A stretch of 64,000 nucleotides of DNA from Bacillota bacterium (GCA_023416695.1 JAEZGY010000055.1:10039-74038); one strand, 5' to 3'; positions 17,170 to 25,360 are shown, counted from the first letter of the stretch. The notes: generated by a model not told the origin, from the letters alone. Made by a program: numbers and translations.

Positions 17170-17213
17170 ACCTAGTATAATGCCGATAAAGAATATAATT
17201 AAGGAGGATGGTT

Positions 17214-17846
17214 ATGCCATTTGATTACAAGAAAGAAGAAAAATATCTATATCTGCCACCAGCGAAACCGACCATAGTAGAGGTACCCCCTATGAATTAT
17301 GTGGCGGTTAGAGGGAAAGGCAATCCTAACGAGAAGGGCGGTACTTACGAGGGAGCGATAGGTATTTTATACTCCCTAGCTAACACTTTGAAATTTAGTT
17401 ACAAAGGTCCATATAAGGTAAAAGGATTTTTTGGATTTGTGGTACCTCCACTAGAAGGCTTCTGGTGGGAGGAGAATGTAGATGGAATTGACTATAATAA
17501 CAAGAAGTCCTTTCAGTGGATTTCAGTGATTCGTTTACCAGGCTTCATAAAGCAGGAGGACATATCCTGGGCAGTGAAAGAGGTAGAAGTAAAGAAGAAG
17601 ATCGACTGTTCCTTGGCAGAGTTTCTTACTATGAAAGAAGGGTTATGCGTGCAAATGATGCATCATGGTCCTTATGGTGAGGAACCAGCTACCATAGCTA
17701 AGATGGAGCAATTCTTACAAGAACAAGGTTATGTAAATGATTTTACGAAAGAACGTTTACACCATGAAATCTACCTGTCAGATCCTAGAAAGGTTGAACC
17801 TGATAGATTAAAGACAGTCATTAGACATCCAATAAAGAGAACATAA
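17214..17846 (+). CDS. GyrI-like small-molecule-binding domain protein
   Basis: A 210-residue stand-alone GyrI-like domain: 'KPTIVEVPPMNYVAVRGKGNPN' starts the fold, 'PLEGFWWEENV' and 'SFQWISVIRLPGFI' sit in the middle, and 'MMHHGPYGEEPATIAKMEQFL..QGY' plus 'HHEIYLSDPRKVEPDRLKTVIRHPI' close it. These proteins bind hydrophobic ligands and are related to SbmC/GyrI; some hydrolyse or sequester toxic compounds. I chose the ATG at 17214 because AAGGAGG ends 6 nt before it; the in-frame ATG at 17208 abuts the ribosome site. A WYL regulator gene follows 26 nt later. Confidence 0.87.
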   Translation: MPFDYKKEEKYLYLPPAKPTIVEVPPMNYVAVRGKGNPNEKGGTYEGAIGILYSLANTLKFSYKGPYKVKGFFGFVVPPLEGFWWEENVDGIDYNNKKSFQWISVIRLPGFIKQEDISWAVKEVEVKKKIDCSLAEFLTMKEGLCVQMMHHGPYGEEPATIAKMEQFLQEQGYVNDFTKERLHHEIYLSDPRKVEPDRLKTVIRHPIKRT

Positions 17847-17872
17847 TTATGAAAATAGAAACTAGGTGAGCT

Positions 17873-18781
17873 ATGCAGGTCAATCGACTATTTGAAATCA
17901 TATATTTGCTGTTAGATAAGACCTCTCTTACTGCAAAGGAGCTAGCAGAGCATTTTGAAGTTTCTACTAGAACGATTTATCGGGATGTAGAGATTCTTTC
18001 TGGAGCAGGTATTCCTATCTATATGAGCAAAGGAAAGGGTGGTGGAATCCACCTGTTAGAGGACTATATATTAAATAAAGCGGTGATCACAGATAAGGAG
18101 AAAGGGGAGATTCTCTCTTCTCTTCATGCAATTAAGGAAGTAAGCTTAGAAGAAACTAATACAGCACTTAGTAAGCTTGGTGCTTTATTTGGTGATAATA
18201 AAAGCGACTGGATAGAGATCGACTTTGGTTATTGGTCCCATGGGGAGAAGGAAGCAATACTGTTTGAGAGCTTAAAAAATGCCATTCTTCAAAGAAAGAT
18301 CATAACCTTTTCTTATGCAAGTGTTAAGGGGGAGAATACAAGTCGATGGGTAGAACCAGTAAAACTTATTTTTAAGGGGATGTCCTGGTATCTCTATGGT
18401 TATTGTAAGAGTAGACTGGATTATAGGTACTTTAAACTAAAGAGAATTCATGATATGATAGTAACAGAGGAGAGTTATCAAATTAGAGGGAACCCTGTAG
18501 TACAAAAAACCACTGATACTTATAAGGCATCAGCTAGCGTGCCTATGAAGCTTCATTTTAATAAGGATGTGGCATATCTAGTTTATGATGAATATGAAAA
18601 TTATTCTAAACTTGAGGATGGAAGCCTTCTTGTAGAAGGGTGTTTTGATATTAATCCATGGTTTTTTCACCACATTTTAGCTTATGGGTCTAGCTGTGAG
18701 GTGGTAGAGCCAGAGGAACTTAGACTACAGGTAAAGGAAGAGTTAATAAGAATGTTACATAAGTATCAAGAGAATAAGTAA
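17873..18781 (+). CDS. HTH/WYL-domain transcriptional regulator (YafY-like)
   Basis: A 302-residue DNA-binding regulator. An N-terminal winged helix (residues 1-60; 'LTAKELAEHFEVSTRTIYRDVEILSGAGIPIYM') is followed by a WYL domain ('VEPVKLIFKGMSWYLYGYCKSRLDYRYFKLKRI', about 160-195) and a C-terminal WCX extension. WYL proteins sense small molecules or nucleic acids. It lies between the GyrI-like gene (26 nt) and the oxidoreductase gene (18 nt), so it likely controls this cluster, perhaps through the palindrome at 17142-17169. No distinctive ribosome site apart from AGGTGAG. Confidence 0.9.
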   Translation: MQVNRLFEIIYLLLDKTSLTAKELAEHFEVSTRTIYRDVEILSGAGIPIYMSKGKGGGIHLLEDYILNKAVITDKEKGEILSSLHAIKEVSLEETNTALSKLGALFGDNKSDWIEIDFGYWSHGEKEAILFESLKNAILQRKIITFSYASVKGENTSRWVEPVKLIFKGMSWYLYGYCKSRLDYRYFKLKRIHDMIVTEESYQIRGNPVVQKTTDTYKASASVPMKLHFNKDVAYLVYDEYENYSKLEDGSLLVEGCFDINPWFFHHILAYGSSCEVVEPEELRLQVKEELIRMLHKYQENK

Positions 18782-18799
18782 GATAAAGGAGAAAATGTT

Positions 18800-19768
18800 A
18801 TGAAGATGGCTATTTTAGGTGCGGGTAAGATTGCTGAAATTATGGCAACTACAATCGCTCACATGGATCGGGTAGAGTGTTATGCTGTTGGCGCAAGAGA
18901 ACTTACTAGAGCACAGGATTTTGCAGCTAGACATGGGTTTCAAAAAGCCTATGGCTCCTACGAGGATATGCTTCAGGATGATGGCATTGACCTTGTGTAC
19001 ATAGCAACTCCTCATTCACATCACTATGATTCAATAAAACTTTGCTTAGAGCATGGAAAGAACGTGCTTTGTGAAAAGACTTTTACCGTAAATGCATCCC
19101 AGGCTAGGGAGGTTCTTCAGCTGGCAAAGGAGAAAAACTTGTTGCTGACAGAAGCTATTTGGACTCGTTATACTCCAATGCGTAAGGTCTTAGATGAGAT
19201 TATTGATAGTGGTGTGATTGGTAAGGTACATTCTATCACCGCGAATCTTTGCTATGTTCTTAATCACCTAGAACGTAACAAGAAACCAGAGTTAGCAGGT
19301 GGTGCTCTATTAGACCTTGGTGTTTATCCACTTAACTTTGCCTGTATGGTAATAAAAGAACAGGTGAAAGACATTAAGGCATTTGCTGTGATGAATGAAT
19401 ACGGTGTTGATGATAGTAACTGTATGTATCTAACATTTGAAAATGGTGCAACTGCAGTCCTTCATAGTAACCAATTAGTAGCCTCTGAGAGAGGTGGCTA
19501 TGTCTATGGTACAGAGGGCTATGTCGTAGCAGAAAACATCAACAACGTGCAGGGATATAAGGTATTTAATAAGAACCATGAGTTAATAAAAGAGTACAGA
19601 GTGCCAAAACAAATTACTGGATATGAGTATGAAGTGGAGGCTTGTATGGAAGCATTAGAAAATGGATGGTTAGAATGCCCTGCTATGCCTCATGCCGAGA
19701 CAGTACGCATGATGGAAATTATGGACTCTATAAGAGAATTATGGGGACTGAAGTATCCAATGGAGTAA
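18800..19768 (+). CDS. Gfo/Idh/MocA family oxidoreductase
   Basis: A 322-residue NAD(P)-dependent oxidoreductase. The Rossmann motif is 'MAILGAGKIAEIMATTI' at residues 3-19; 'VYIATPHSHHYDSIKLCLEHGKNVLCEKTFTV' (about 70-102) holds the EK-P-like catalytic lysine motif (here EKTF). 'LLDLGVYPLNFACMV' near 172 matches the family's D-x-G-V/C-H/Y region. The nearest types are dihydrodiol or 1,5-anhydrofructose dehydrogenases and sugar oxidoreductases. Substrate not determinable. It likely shares a transcript with the WYL gene 18 nt upstream. Confidence 0.88.
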   Translation: MKMAILGAGKIAEIMATTIAHMDRVECYAVGARELTRAQDFAARHGFQKAYGSYEDMLQDDGIDLVYIATPHSHHYDSIKLCLEHGKNVLCEKTFTVNASQAREVLQLAKEKNLLLTEAIWTRYTPMRKVLDEIIDSGVIGKVHSITANLCYVLNHLERNKKPELAGGALLDLGVYPLNFACMVIKEQVKDIKAFAVMNEYGVDDSNCMYLTFENGATAVLHSNQLVASERGGYVYGTEGYVVAENINNVQGYKVFNKNHELIKEYRVPKQITGYEYEVEACMEALENGWLECPAMPHAETVRMMEIMDSIRELWGLKYPME

Positions 19769-19936
19769 TAGGAATTATCCATACTTTTTGGTGTTGCATT
19801 ACTTTATAGTATAGCTGCTACCTTGGTAATACTGATATCATTTACTTAGACAATGTAAAAGCTGTTGAGGATAGCTAAATTAAAGATGCTCCTTTCTATG
19901 TGGATTGAAAATTCAGTTAAAGCAAAATAATAGTGG

Positions 19937-19975
19937 AATAACCTCACACTAAGTACTTAGTGTGAGGTTATTTTT
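19937..19975. terminator. Bidirectional terminator, perfect palindrome
   Basis: An 18-bp perfect inverted repeat with no unpaired centre: the left arm (19937-19954) ends ACTAAGT and the right arm (19955-19972) starts ACTTAGT. A short T run follows. It separates the oxidoreductase gene (plus) from the isochorismatase-like gene (minus), whose stop codon lies within it. The 160 nt before it hold no gene I can support. Confidence 0.88.
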
Positions 19976-20456
19976 ATATAACAGTTATACCTGCTTTTTT
20001 GAGCTTCTCTTTCGTTTTCTCGAATCGTTCTTTGCTATTTACCCCAATATATTCAATTGGAAAAGTTACAGAGTAACCAAGGTTTTTAGCATCAAGTGCT
20101 GTAGAGGCAACACAACAGTTACCATCGATACCAATAACCTCAATAATTGTTATGTCCTGGTCTTTTAACAGGGTTACTAGGTCTGAATTTACAAAAGCAC
20201 TAATTTTTTCTTTCGTATATTCGTAGTTAGAGATCACCTGTAGTCCTTTTACATAGTTTGAAACGTAAGGGGAACCTTGTCGTTTTCCCTTATTTTTAAT
20301 ATAGATAATAAGTTCCTTATCTTGTTGCCCTCTCGTGATACGCTCATTTACTTTATCTATAAAAGTATCAGGGTAATAGTGATATCTGCTTTTTTTACCA
20401 ATGTAATCCTCTTGCATATCAATTACTAGTAAGGCAGAGCGTTCTTTTGATAACAT
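19974..20456 (-). CDS. Isochorismatase-family cysteine hydrolase
   Basis: A 160-residue hydrolase with the family's catalytic triad: Asp13 in 'ALLVIDMQEDYIG', a lysine near 82-84 in 'YTKEKISAFVNSDL', and a cysteine near 115 in 'VIGIDGNCCVASTALDAKNLGY'. Members include nicotinamidases and amidohydrolases; the usual nicotinamidase metal-binding D-x-H motif is not evident, so nicotinamidase is not supported. The start has AGGAGGAGG upstream. The gene ends inside the shared terminator. Substrate unknown. Confidence 0.87.
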   Translation of the reverse strand: MLSKERSALLVIDMQEDYIGKKSRYHYYPDTFIDKVNERITRGQQDKELIIYIKNKGKRQGSPYVSNYVKGLQVISNYEYTKEKISAFVNSDLVTLLKDQDITIIEVIGIDGNCCVASTALDAKNLGYSVTFPIEYIGVNSKERFEKTKEKLKKAGITVI

Positions 20457-20576
20457 ACTTCCTCCTCCTTTTCTCTATTATAAATATAGTTATCCATTAC
20501 TTCAAGATTTTGGAAGATGGTAGGATAAAAAGAGGGAGAGATGCTATAACAGCATAGATCTATAATCCACCATAAG

Positions 20577-20605
20577 TTGACAAAACTATCATATCTAATT
20601 ATAAT
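20577..20605 (+). promoter_or_regulatory. Strong sigma-A promoter of the MATE gene
   Basis: TTGACA (20577-20582) and TATAAT (20600-20605) match consensus exactly with 17-nt spacing, 33 nt before the MATE start codon. Confidence 0.88.
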
Positions 20606-20637
20606 CACTTGGAAATAAACGTGAAAAAGGAGAAACT

Positions 20638-21969
20638 ATGAAGATAAGTTTATCTGATCATTTTACCTATAAAAGGTTATTTCGATTTATTTTTCCGACC
20701 ATTGTAATGATGGTAATTACATCCGTTTACAGTATTGTAGACGGATTTTTTGTTTCTGCAGTAGTTGGTAAAAATGCGTTTGCTGCAGTAAATCTAATTA
20801 TGCCAGCTCTAATTGCACTTAGTGCGTTTGGGTTCATGATAGGGACTGGGGGCAGTGCCCTTGTGTCTAGAACCTTGGGTGAGAAGAAAAAGGAGTTGGC
20901 AAACCAGTATTTTTCCATGCTGGTATATGTAGTCATAGGTGTGGGACTTCTCTTAAGTATTACAGGTTTTATCTTTATGCCACAGATTGCAAAGCTTTTA
21001 GGAGCCAGTGAGCTTATCCTTAATGATTGTGTAATATACGGAAGAGTCATTATGATTGCTCTTACCTTTTTTATGCTACAGAACACCTTCCAAAGCTTTT
21101 TAATAACAGCAGAACGCCCTCGTATGGGACTTGTTATTTCAATTATCACGGGTGTAAATAACATTGTCTTTGACTTTATACTGGTATATGTATGTGGAAT
21201 GGGTGTCTTAGGGGCAGCCTTAGCCACTGCAATGAGCCAAATTATTGGAGGTTTAGTACCTCTTATTTATTTTGCAAGAAACAACAGTAGTCATCTTAAG
21301 CTGGTAAAAACAAAGATTAAATTTAGAGCATTGGGACATGCTTGTCTTAATGGTTCCTCTGAGATGGTGACCAATCTTTCCACCTCTTTTGTGGGAATGT
21401 TGTATAATTTACAGCTACTAAGAATTGCTCAAGAGGATGGAGTAGCAGCCTATGGAGTTGTGATGTATGTATCCTTTATCTTTTTGGCCCTTTTCTTTGG
21501 TTACTCTCTAGGTTGTGGTCCCATTGTAGCTTACCACTATGGAGCTGAGAATACGAAGGAGCTAAAGAATCTTTTTAAGAAAAGTATGACGATTACGGTG
21601 GTAGCAGCAATGATTATGACAGTACTTGGAATCCTACTTTCCTCCCCGCTTTCTCACTTGTTCGTGGGGTATGATGCAGAGCTAATGGCGATGACAGTAA
21701 GAGGAATGGCTCTCTATTCCTTTTCCTTTTTGTTATGTGGATTTAATATCTTTACCTCAGCCTTCTTTACTGCTTTAAGCAATGGGCCTATCTCTGCATT
21801 AATCTCTTTTCTTCGAACTCTTGTCTTTCAGGTGGCAACGATTCTTATTTTACCTGGTTTAATTGGTATTGATGGGGTTTGGATTTCTATTGTGGTTGCA
21901 GAAGCTGCCACTATAATAGTTACGATACTCCTTTTGATTGGGTATAGAAAGAAATATCAATACGTATAG
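20638..21969 (+). CDS. MATE family efflux transporter
   Basis: A 443-residue membrane protein with twelve predicted helices in two homologous halves. The MATE pattern is seen in 'PTIVMMVITSVYSIVDGFFVSAVVGKNAFAAVNLIMP' at the N-terminus, 'GTGGSALVSRTLGEKKKELAN' near 75, and 'ALFFGYSLGCGPIVAYHYGAENTKELKNLFKKS' in the second half. MATE pumps export drugs or metabolites with H+ or Na+. It is driven by a consensus promoter and has AAGGAG before the ATG. A new promoter for pnuC begins 7 nt after its stop. Substrate unknown. Confidence 0.93.
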   Translation: MKISLSDHFTYKRLFRFIFPTIVMMVITSVYSIVDGFFVSAVVGKNAFAAVNLIMPALIALSAFGFMIGTGGSALVSRTLGEKKKELANQYFSMLVYVVIGVGLLLSITGFIFMPQIAKLLGASELILNDCVIYGRVIMIALTFFMLQNTFQSFLITAERPRMGLVISIITGVNNIVFDFILVYVCGMGVLGAALATAMSQIIGGLVPLIYFARNNSSHLKLVKTKIKFRALGHACLNGSSEMVTNLSTSFVGMLYNLQLLRIAQEDGVAAYGVVMYVSFIFLALFFGYSLGCGPIVAYHYGAENTKELKNLFKKSMTITVVAAMIMTVLGILLSSPLSHLFVGYDAELMAMTVRGMALYSFSFLLCGFNIFTSAFFTALSNGPISALISFLRTLVFQVATILILPGLIGIDGVWISIVVAEAATIIVTILLLIGYRKKYQYV

Positions 21970-21975
21970 ATGTAT

Positions 21976-22004
21976 TTGACTATCTAAAAAAGTTATGTTA
22001 TGAT
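21976..22004 (+). promoter_or_regulatory. pnuC promoter
   Basis: TTGACT (21976-21981) and TATGAT (21999-22004) are 17 nt apart. The predicted start near 22011 places the whole leader RNA described next inside the transcript. Confidence 0.8.
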
Positions 22005-22010
22005 AAACCA

Positions 22011-22110
22011 CAATAAACTGCCACCGGGTAGTGGTGTGAAAAGCACCCATATACACATCGTTAGGTCTTAGAAGATGTGTAGTATGGGTGCTATTTTTAT
22101 TCTAAGGAGG
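22011..22110 (+). ncRNA. Structured attenuator leader of pnuC (candidate riboswitch)
   Basis: The ~100-nt leader starts with hairpin CCAC (22021-22024)/GTGG (22031-22034) closing the loop CGGGTA. An intrinsic terminator follows (22042-22098). GGTGT (22033-22037) can alternatively pair with GCACC (22043-22047), which breaks both the first hairpin and the base of the terminator: the exclusive pairing of an attenuator. The gene downstream imports NAD precursors, so an NAD-related ligand is likely. I could not match it with confidence to TPP, ZTP, PreQ1 or T-box leaders. An NAD+-II (pnuC motif) relationship is possible but not verified. Confidence 0.65.
22042..22098 (+). terminator. Intrinsic terminator inside the pnuC leader
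   Basis: AGCACCCATA pairs with TATGGGTGCT, then ACACATC with GATGTGT, around a 14-nt loop; a T-rich tract follows directly. It lies between the promoter and pnuC, so it must be read through for expression. Confidence 0.85.
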
Positions 22111-22118
22111 ATGTTTAC

Positions 22119-22829
22119 ATGAATATGTATCAATCCATTAATAATTTAACTAAATTTGAAAAGCTATTATGGGCCGTATCTGCCACTGTAGTAATGTTGT
22201 CCTTTTTATCTTCCGGAAATGGAAGCATATTAAGTTTACTTGCTTCTCTAGTAGGGGTCACAGCCCTAATATTTGTAGCTCGTGGCGAGGTTTTAGGGCA
22301 AGTACTAACGGTATTATTTAGTCTCCTATATGCCATAATATCTTATAATTTTCGTTACTATGGTGAGATGATTACCTATATTGGTATGACCGCACCGATT
22401 GCCATGATGTCAGTGGTGTCTTGGCTGAAGCACCCTTATAAAGAGGGGAAGGGAGAAGTTGAAGTAGCTCATATGAGTAAGGGAAATCTTATTATAATGG
22501 TTGTATTAACGATTGCAGTCACCCAAATCTTTTATTATATACTAGCTTATTTTCATACAGCTAACCTTGTAATCAGTACCATTTCCATTGCCACAAGTTT
22601 TTTGGCTTCTTACCTCATGTTATTTCGTAATCCAGCTTATGCCCTTGCCTATGGAGCCAATGATATTGTGTTAATTTCCCTTTGGGTACTTGCTACCATG
22701 GAGGATGTGTCCTACTTACCTATGGTAGTTAATTTTGTGATGTTTTTCTGCAATGACATGTATGGATTTTATAACTGGAGAAAAATGCGACACAGACAAT
22801 CCCATAAGGCTTCCTATATGGAGAGTTAA
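22119..22829 (+). CDS. pnuC: PnuC-family nicotinamide riboside/NMN transporter
   Basis: A 236-residue protein with about seven membrane helices. The PnuC pattern includes 'ALIFVARGEVLGQVLTVLFSLLYAIISYNFRYYGEM' (about 48-85), 'LASYLMLFRNPAYALAYGANDIVLISLWV' and the C-terminal 'MFFCNDMYGFYNWRKM'. PnuC carriers move nicotinamide riboside by facilitated diffusion; relatives carry thiamine (PnuT) or deoxynucleosides. The nad genes 10 kb upstream and the lack of a TPP leader favour a nicotinamide-type substrate. The ATG has AAGGAGG 8 nt upstream. Confidence 0.85.
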   Translation: MNMYQSINNLTKFEKLLWAVSATVVMLSFLSSGNGSILSLLASLVGVTALIFVARGEVLGQVLTVLFSLLYAIISYNFRYYGEMITYIGMTAPIAMMSVVSWLKHPYKEGKGEVEVAHMSKGNLIIMVVLTIAVTQIFYYILAYFHTANLVISTISIATSFLASYLMLFRNPAYALAYGANDIVLISLWVLATMEDVSYLPMVVNFVMFFCNDMYGFYNWRKMRHRQSHKASYMES

Positions 22830-22859
22830 GTGCTATACTAATAGGTAATTAAATCCAGA

Positions 22860-23321
22860 TTATGTGGTTGATTTCTCCAAATCTAGAAGATAGCTTTTTA
22901 CCTCAATACCACAGCCAAAACCAACCAGCTTCCCATTTGCTCCAATTACGCGATGACAAGGGATCATAATCAGAATAGGATTTTTATTATTGGCCCCACC
23001 CACTGCACGAGAAGCTTTCGGTTGCCCTATAAGTTTAGCAAGTTCCCCATAACTTAAGGTTTTACCATAGGGAATCTTTCTAAGAGCCGCCCATACCTTT
23101 TCTTGAAAAGCAGTTCCCTTTAGTAACAAGGGAAGGTCAAAGGAAGTTCTTTTTTTCTCAAAGTATTCCTTTAGTTGAATGGAAGCCTCCTGTAGTAATG
23201 GCGAAGGGCTATGAGTGGAAGGATAAGCGTTATGATCTAGACGTACTCCAACAAGAAATCCGTTTTCTTCTTCGAGACATAGGACGCCTATGGGAGATTT
23301 CACATTGTAAAAGTATTTCAT
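22860..23321 (-). CDS. ogt: Methylated-DNA-[protein]-cysteine S-methyltransferase
   Basis: A 153-residue suicide repair protein that removes O6-alkyl groups from guanine onto its own cysteine. The active site is 'MIPCHRVIG' with Cys near residue 122. 'GTAFQEKVWAALRKIPYGKTLSYGELAKLIG' (about 69-99) is the helix-turn-helix, with the Arg finger in 'PKASRAVGGANNKNP'. The length matches Ogt rather than bifunctional Ada. The ribosome site is AAAGGA. It is convergent with pnuC; 30 nt separate them. Confidence 0.95.
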   Translation of the reverse strand: MKYFYNVKSPIGVLCLEEENGFLVGVRLDHNAYPSTHSPSPLLQEASIQLKEYFEKKRTSFDLPLLLKGTAFQEKVWAALRKIPYGKTLSYGELAKLIGQPKASRAVGGANNKNPILIMIPCHRVIGANGKLVGFGCGIEVKSYLLDLEKSTT

Positions 23322-23407
23322 CTGCTATCATCCTTTCAATTAAGCATATTTCATAGATTATATCATACTATAAAAAATTAATATAGTGATAAGAAGAGGA
23401 GATAATA

Positions 23408-23611
23408 ATGAGTAAATATAATGCATTATGGGAGTATGTGAAGAATTGTAAGGAAGAGGAAATGACTCTCACGTTTGAGGAGATTGGAAACATTGCTGGA
23501 GTGCCTATGGATCATTCGTTTTTGACCTATAAAAAAGAGTTACTTTTATACGGCTATACGGTAGGTAAAATCTCACTGAAAGGTCAGACGGTAAGCTTTC
23601 ATAAGCAATAG
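23408..23611 (+). CDS. Small conserved protein of unknown function
   Basis: A 67-residue soluble protein ('SKYNALWEYVKN', 'MTLTFEEIGNIAGVPMDHSFLTYKKELLLYGY', 'GKISLKGQTVSFHK'). The start and the middle recall small DUF7662-type proteins, in which 'Y..L..YL....L.L.F.EIE.I.G..LP.SA' is followed by a DNA-binding-like region. I am not certain of the match. AGAGGAG precedes the ATG, and a GNAT gene follows 16 nt later, so the two are likely co-transcribed. Confidence 0.65.
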   Translation: MSKYNALWEYVKNCKEEEMTLTFEEIGNIAGVPMDHSFLTYKKELLLYGYTVGKISLKGQTVSFHKQ

Positions 23612-23627
23612 TAGATGGAGGGGTATC

Positions 23628-24095
23628 ATGGAATATGTTCTTGCTACAAAAAATGATATAGAGCAGTTGGTTGATATGAGGATTGCTTACCTTAAGGAAG
23701 ATATGGTAGATATGACAGAGGAGCAAATCCAAGCCGTGAGAGAACAGCTCCCAGACTATTTTAAACATCATTTAGGAAATGACATTTTGGGATTTATTGT
23801 AAAAAATAATAAAGATATTCTTTCTACAGCACTATTATTAATAATACATAAGCCTGCTAATCCTAATTTCATGCATGGAAAAGTGGGAGAAGTGTTAAAT
23901 GTCTATACAAAACCAGAATACAGACATCAGGGTATGGCCAAGGGTATTATGAAGAATTTACTGGCTTATGCCAAGGATCTTGGTCTGGATTTTGTAGAGT
24001 TAAGTGCGACAGAGCAGGGATATCCTTTATATAAGTCACTGGGGTTTTTAGAATCATCTTCCCACTATCGTAAAATGAAATATATCATTCATTAA
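23628..24095 (+). CDS. GNAT family N-acetyltransferase
   Basis: A 155-residue acetyltransferase. Acetyl-CoA motif A is 'GEVLNVYTKPEYRHQGMAKGIMKNLLAYAKDLG' (about 86-118), with R-H-Q-G-M-A as the pyrophosphate loop. 'LDFVELSATEQGYPLYKSLGFLESSSHYRKMKY' is the usual C-terminal end. GGAGG lies 9 nt before the ATG. It sits in a run of small co-directional genes (23408-26044). The acceptor is unknown. Confidence 0.9.
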   Translation: MEYVLATKNDIEQLVDMRIAYLKEDMVDMTEEQIQAVREQLPDYFKHHLGNDILGFIVKNNKDILSTALLLIIHKPANPNFMHGKVGEVLNVYTKPEYRHQGMAKGIMKNLLAYAKDLGLDFVELSATEQGYPLYKSLGFLESSSHYRKMKYIIH

Positions 24096-24129
24096 GATAA
24101 AAGAAGGTTTTATTATTAAGGAGGTTATG

Positions 24130-24624
24130 ATGGGGTTATTTGAAAAGGAAGAAGACAAAATAGAAGATGTCTATATTGGTTTGCGCCAACAAGCCTTTGG
24201 AGTAAAGCCAGAAAATAAAAAGTTTTATCAAGAAGGTGTCAATTTAGTATTTGGAGCGGTGGTAGATATGCCAGTTTCTGAGGCAACCGTTTCTCTATTT
24301 TGTTCTTTTGATGGAACGGTTAGTTTGTATTTTAGCAATGGTGGGGGACTATTAGGAAGTGGACAAGAGTATGAAACAGTCAGTAAGGCTGGAAGAGAGT
24401 TTTTATATAATGCTAGTCAAACACTTAGTTACCTTTCAACAGTAACAGATACTACTTTCGTTAAAAAGGACATTACAGTAGTCTATCTGTTGGCCAGCCA
24501 AGGAATCTATAAAATGGAGTATGATATGAATCAAAATCAGAGTGAGGAGTATAAATCCTTCCTGAACCATCTGATACAACGAGTTTTAAATGCACTAAGA
24601 GATAGTGGAGCAATGAATTACTAA
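24130..24624 (+). CDS. Conserved hypothetical protein
   Basis: I do not recognise this 164-residue soluble protein. It has an acidic start ('EKEEDKIEDVYIGLRQQAFG'), an alternating hydrophobic centre that looks like beta strands ('EATVSLFCSFDGTVSLYFSNGGGLLGSG'), and a helical C-terminus. No signal peptide, membrane helix or Cys/His cluster is visible. The second of two adjacent ATGs (24130) is better spaced from AAGGAGG than the first (24127). The neighbours are a GNAT gene upstream and a DUF1287 protein 26 nt downstream. Confidence 0.75.
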   Translation: MGLFEKEEDKIEDVYIGLRQQAFGVKPENKKFYQEGVNLVFGAVVDMPVSEATVSLFCSFDGTVSLYFSNGGGLLGSGQEYETVSKAGREFLYNASQTLSYLSTVTDTTFVKKDITVVYLLASQGIYKMEYDMNQNQSEEYKSFLNHLIQRVLNALRDSGAMNY

Positions 24625-24650
24625 CTGCTATTCTATAGGGGAGAACTTAA

Positions 24651-25304
24651 ATGAAGAAAAAGCTATTATTTATTTTAGCTCCAATTGGTTTATTGTTAAT
24701 TATTGGAACGATTATCTTATATCGATATAACATTATAAAGCATAGAGCTTATACCAATGCTGACTTTGGAATTGAAACGTACAAAAGCCCAATAGATATG
24801 GACCAAGATGGGGTGGATGATCAAACAGATATCCTAACTAACGTAAGGGCGTATATTGAAACAAACCCCAAATATAAAAGTAAGTATTATGCTTCAGGAT
24901 ACCCTGATGATGAGTATGGAGTATGTACAGACGTGGTGGCAAACGGCTTTCTTGGAGCAGGATATGATTTGATGGAATTAGTGGATCAGCATATCCTTGC
25001 CAATAAAGAACTTTATGGGGCAGAAAAGACGGATAAAAAGATTGATTTTAGACGAGTTAAGAACCTTTATGTCTATTTTAAAAATACTGCTACAAACCTA
25101 ACTACAGATGTAGAGGAGATTGACCAGTGGCAGGGTGGAGATATTGTCGTATTTAAGAAGCATATTGGCATTGTATCTGATAAACGTAATTATCATGGGG
25201 TTCCATTTCTGATTCATCATGCTAGCCCTAGTCAATTTCGTTATGAAGAAGATGTACTGGAACGTTATAGTGATGAGATTATTGGTCATTTTCGAGTGAA
25301 GTAG
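24651..25304 (+). CDS. DUF1287 (NlpC/P60-like) membrane-anchored protein
   Basis: A 217-residue protein with one N-terminal membrane helix (about 5-25) and an external domain of DUF1287 type. 'DQDGVDDQTDILTNVRAYI' leads in; the probable catalytic cysteine is in 'YGVCTDVVANGFLGAGYDL' (about 89), and histidines are in 'GDIVVFKKHIGIVSD' and 'LIHHASPSQ'. This is the Cys-His layout of NlpC/P60-like hydrolases. The family's substrate is not established; the fold suggests a cell-wall or amide target. AGGGGAG precedes the ATG. Confidence 0.83.
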   Translation: MKKKLLFILAPIGLLLIIGTIILYRYNIIKHRAYTNADFGIETYKSPIDMDQDGVDDQTDILTNVRAYIETNPKYKSKYYASGYPDDEYGVCTDVVANGFLGAGYDLMELVDQHILANKELYGAEKTDKKIDFRRVKNLYVYFKNTATNLTTDVEEIDQWQGGDIVVFKKHIGIVSDKRNYHGVPFLIHHASPSQFRYEEDVLERYSDEIIGHFRVK

Positions 25305-25360
25305 GAAGTACGATAAGATAACGTAGCCTAAGAAACTATAGAAAGAGGATATGAGATTAT

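Noticed and set aside
19769..19936. Possible small gene between the oxidoreductase and the terminator
   Set aside because: No frame with a ribosome site and plausible composition was found; left as non-coding.
19962..20168. Short plus-strand frame over the isochorismatase-like gene
   Set aside because: It starts inside the terminator palindrome and runs antisense to a catalytic domain.
19974..20456. Nicotinamidase (pncA), tempting because of the NAD genes nearby
   Set aside because: The D-x-H metal-binding motif of nicotinamidases is not visible; only the general cysteine-hydrolase triad is supported.
22021..22060. ZTP riboswitch, suggested by the CCACCGGG string
   Set aside because: The paired CCGCCTGGGC element and pseudoknot partner are absent.
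22011..22110. TPP riboswitch before pnuC (a PnuT thiamine carrier)
   Set aside because: No CTGAGA block or other TPP core element is present.
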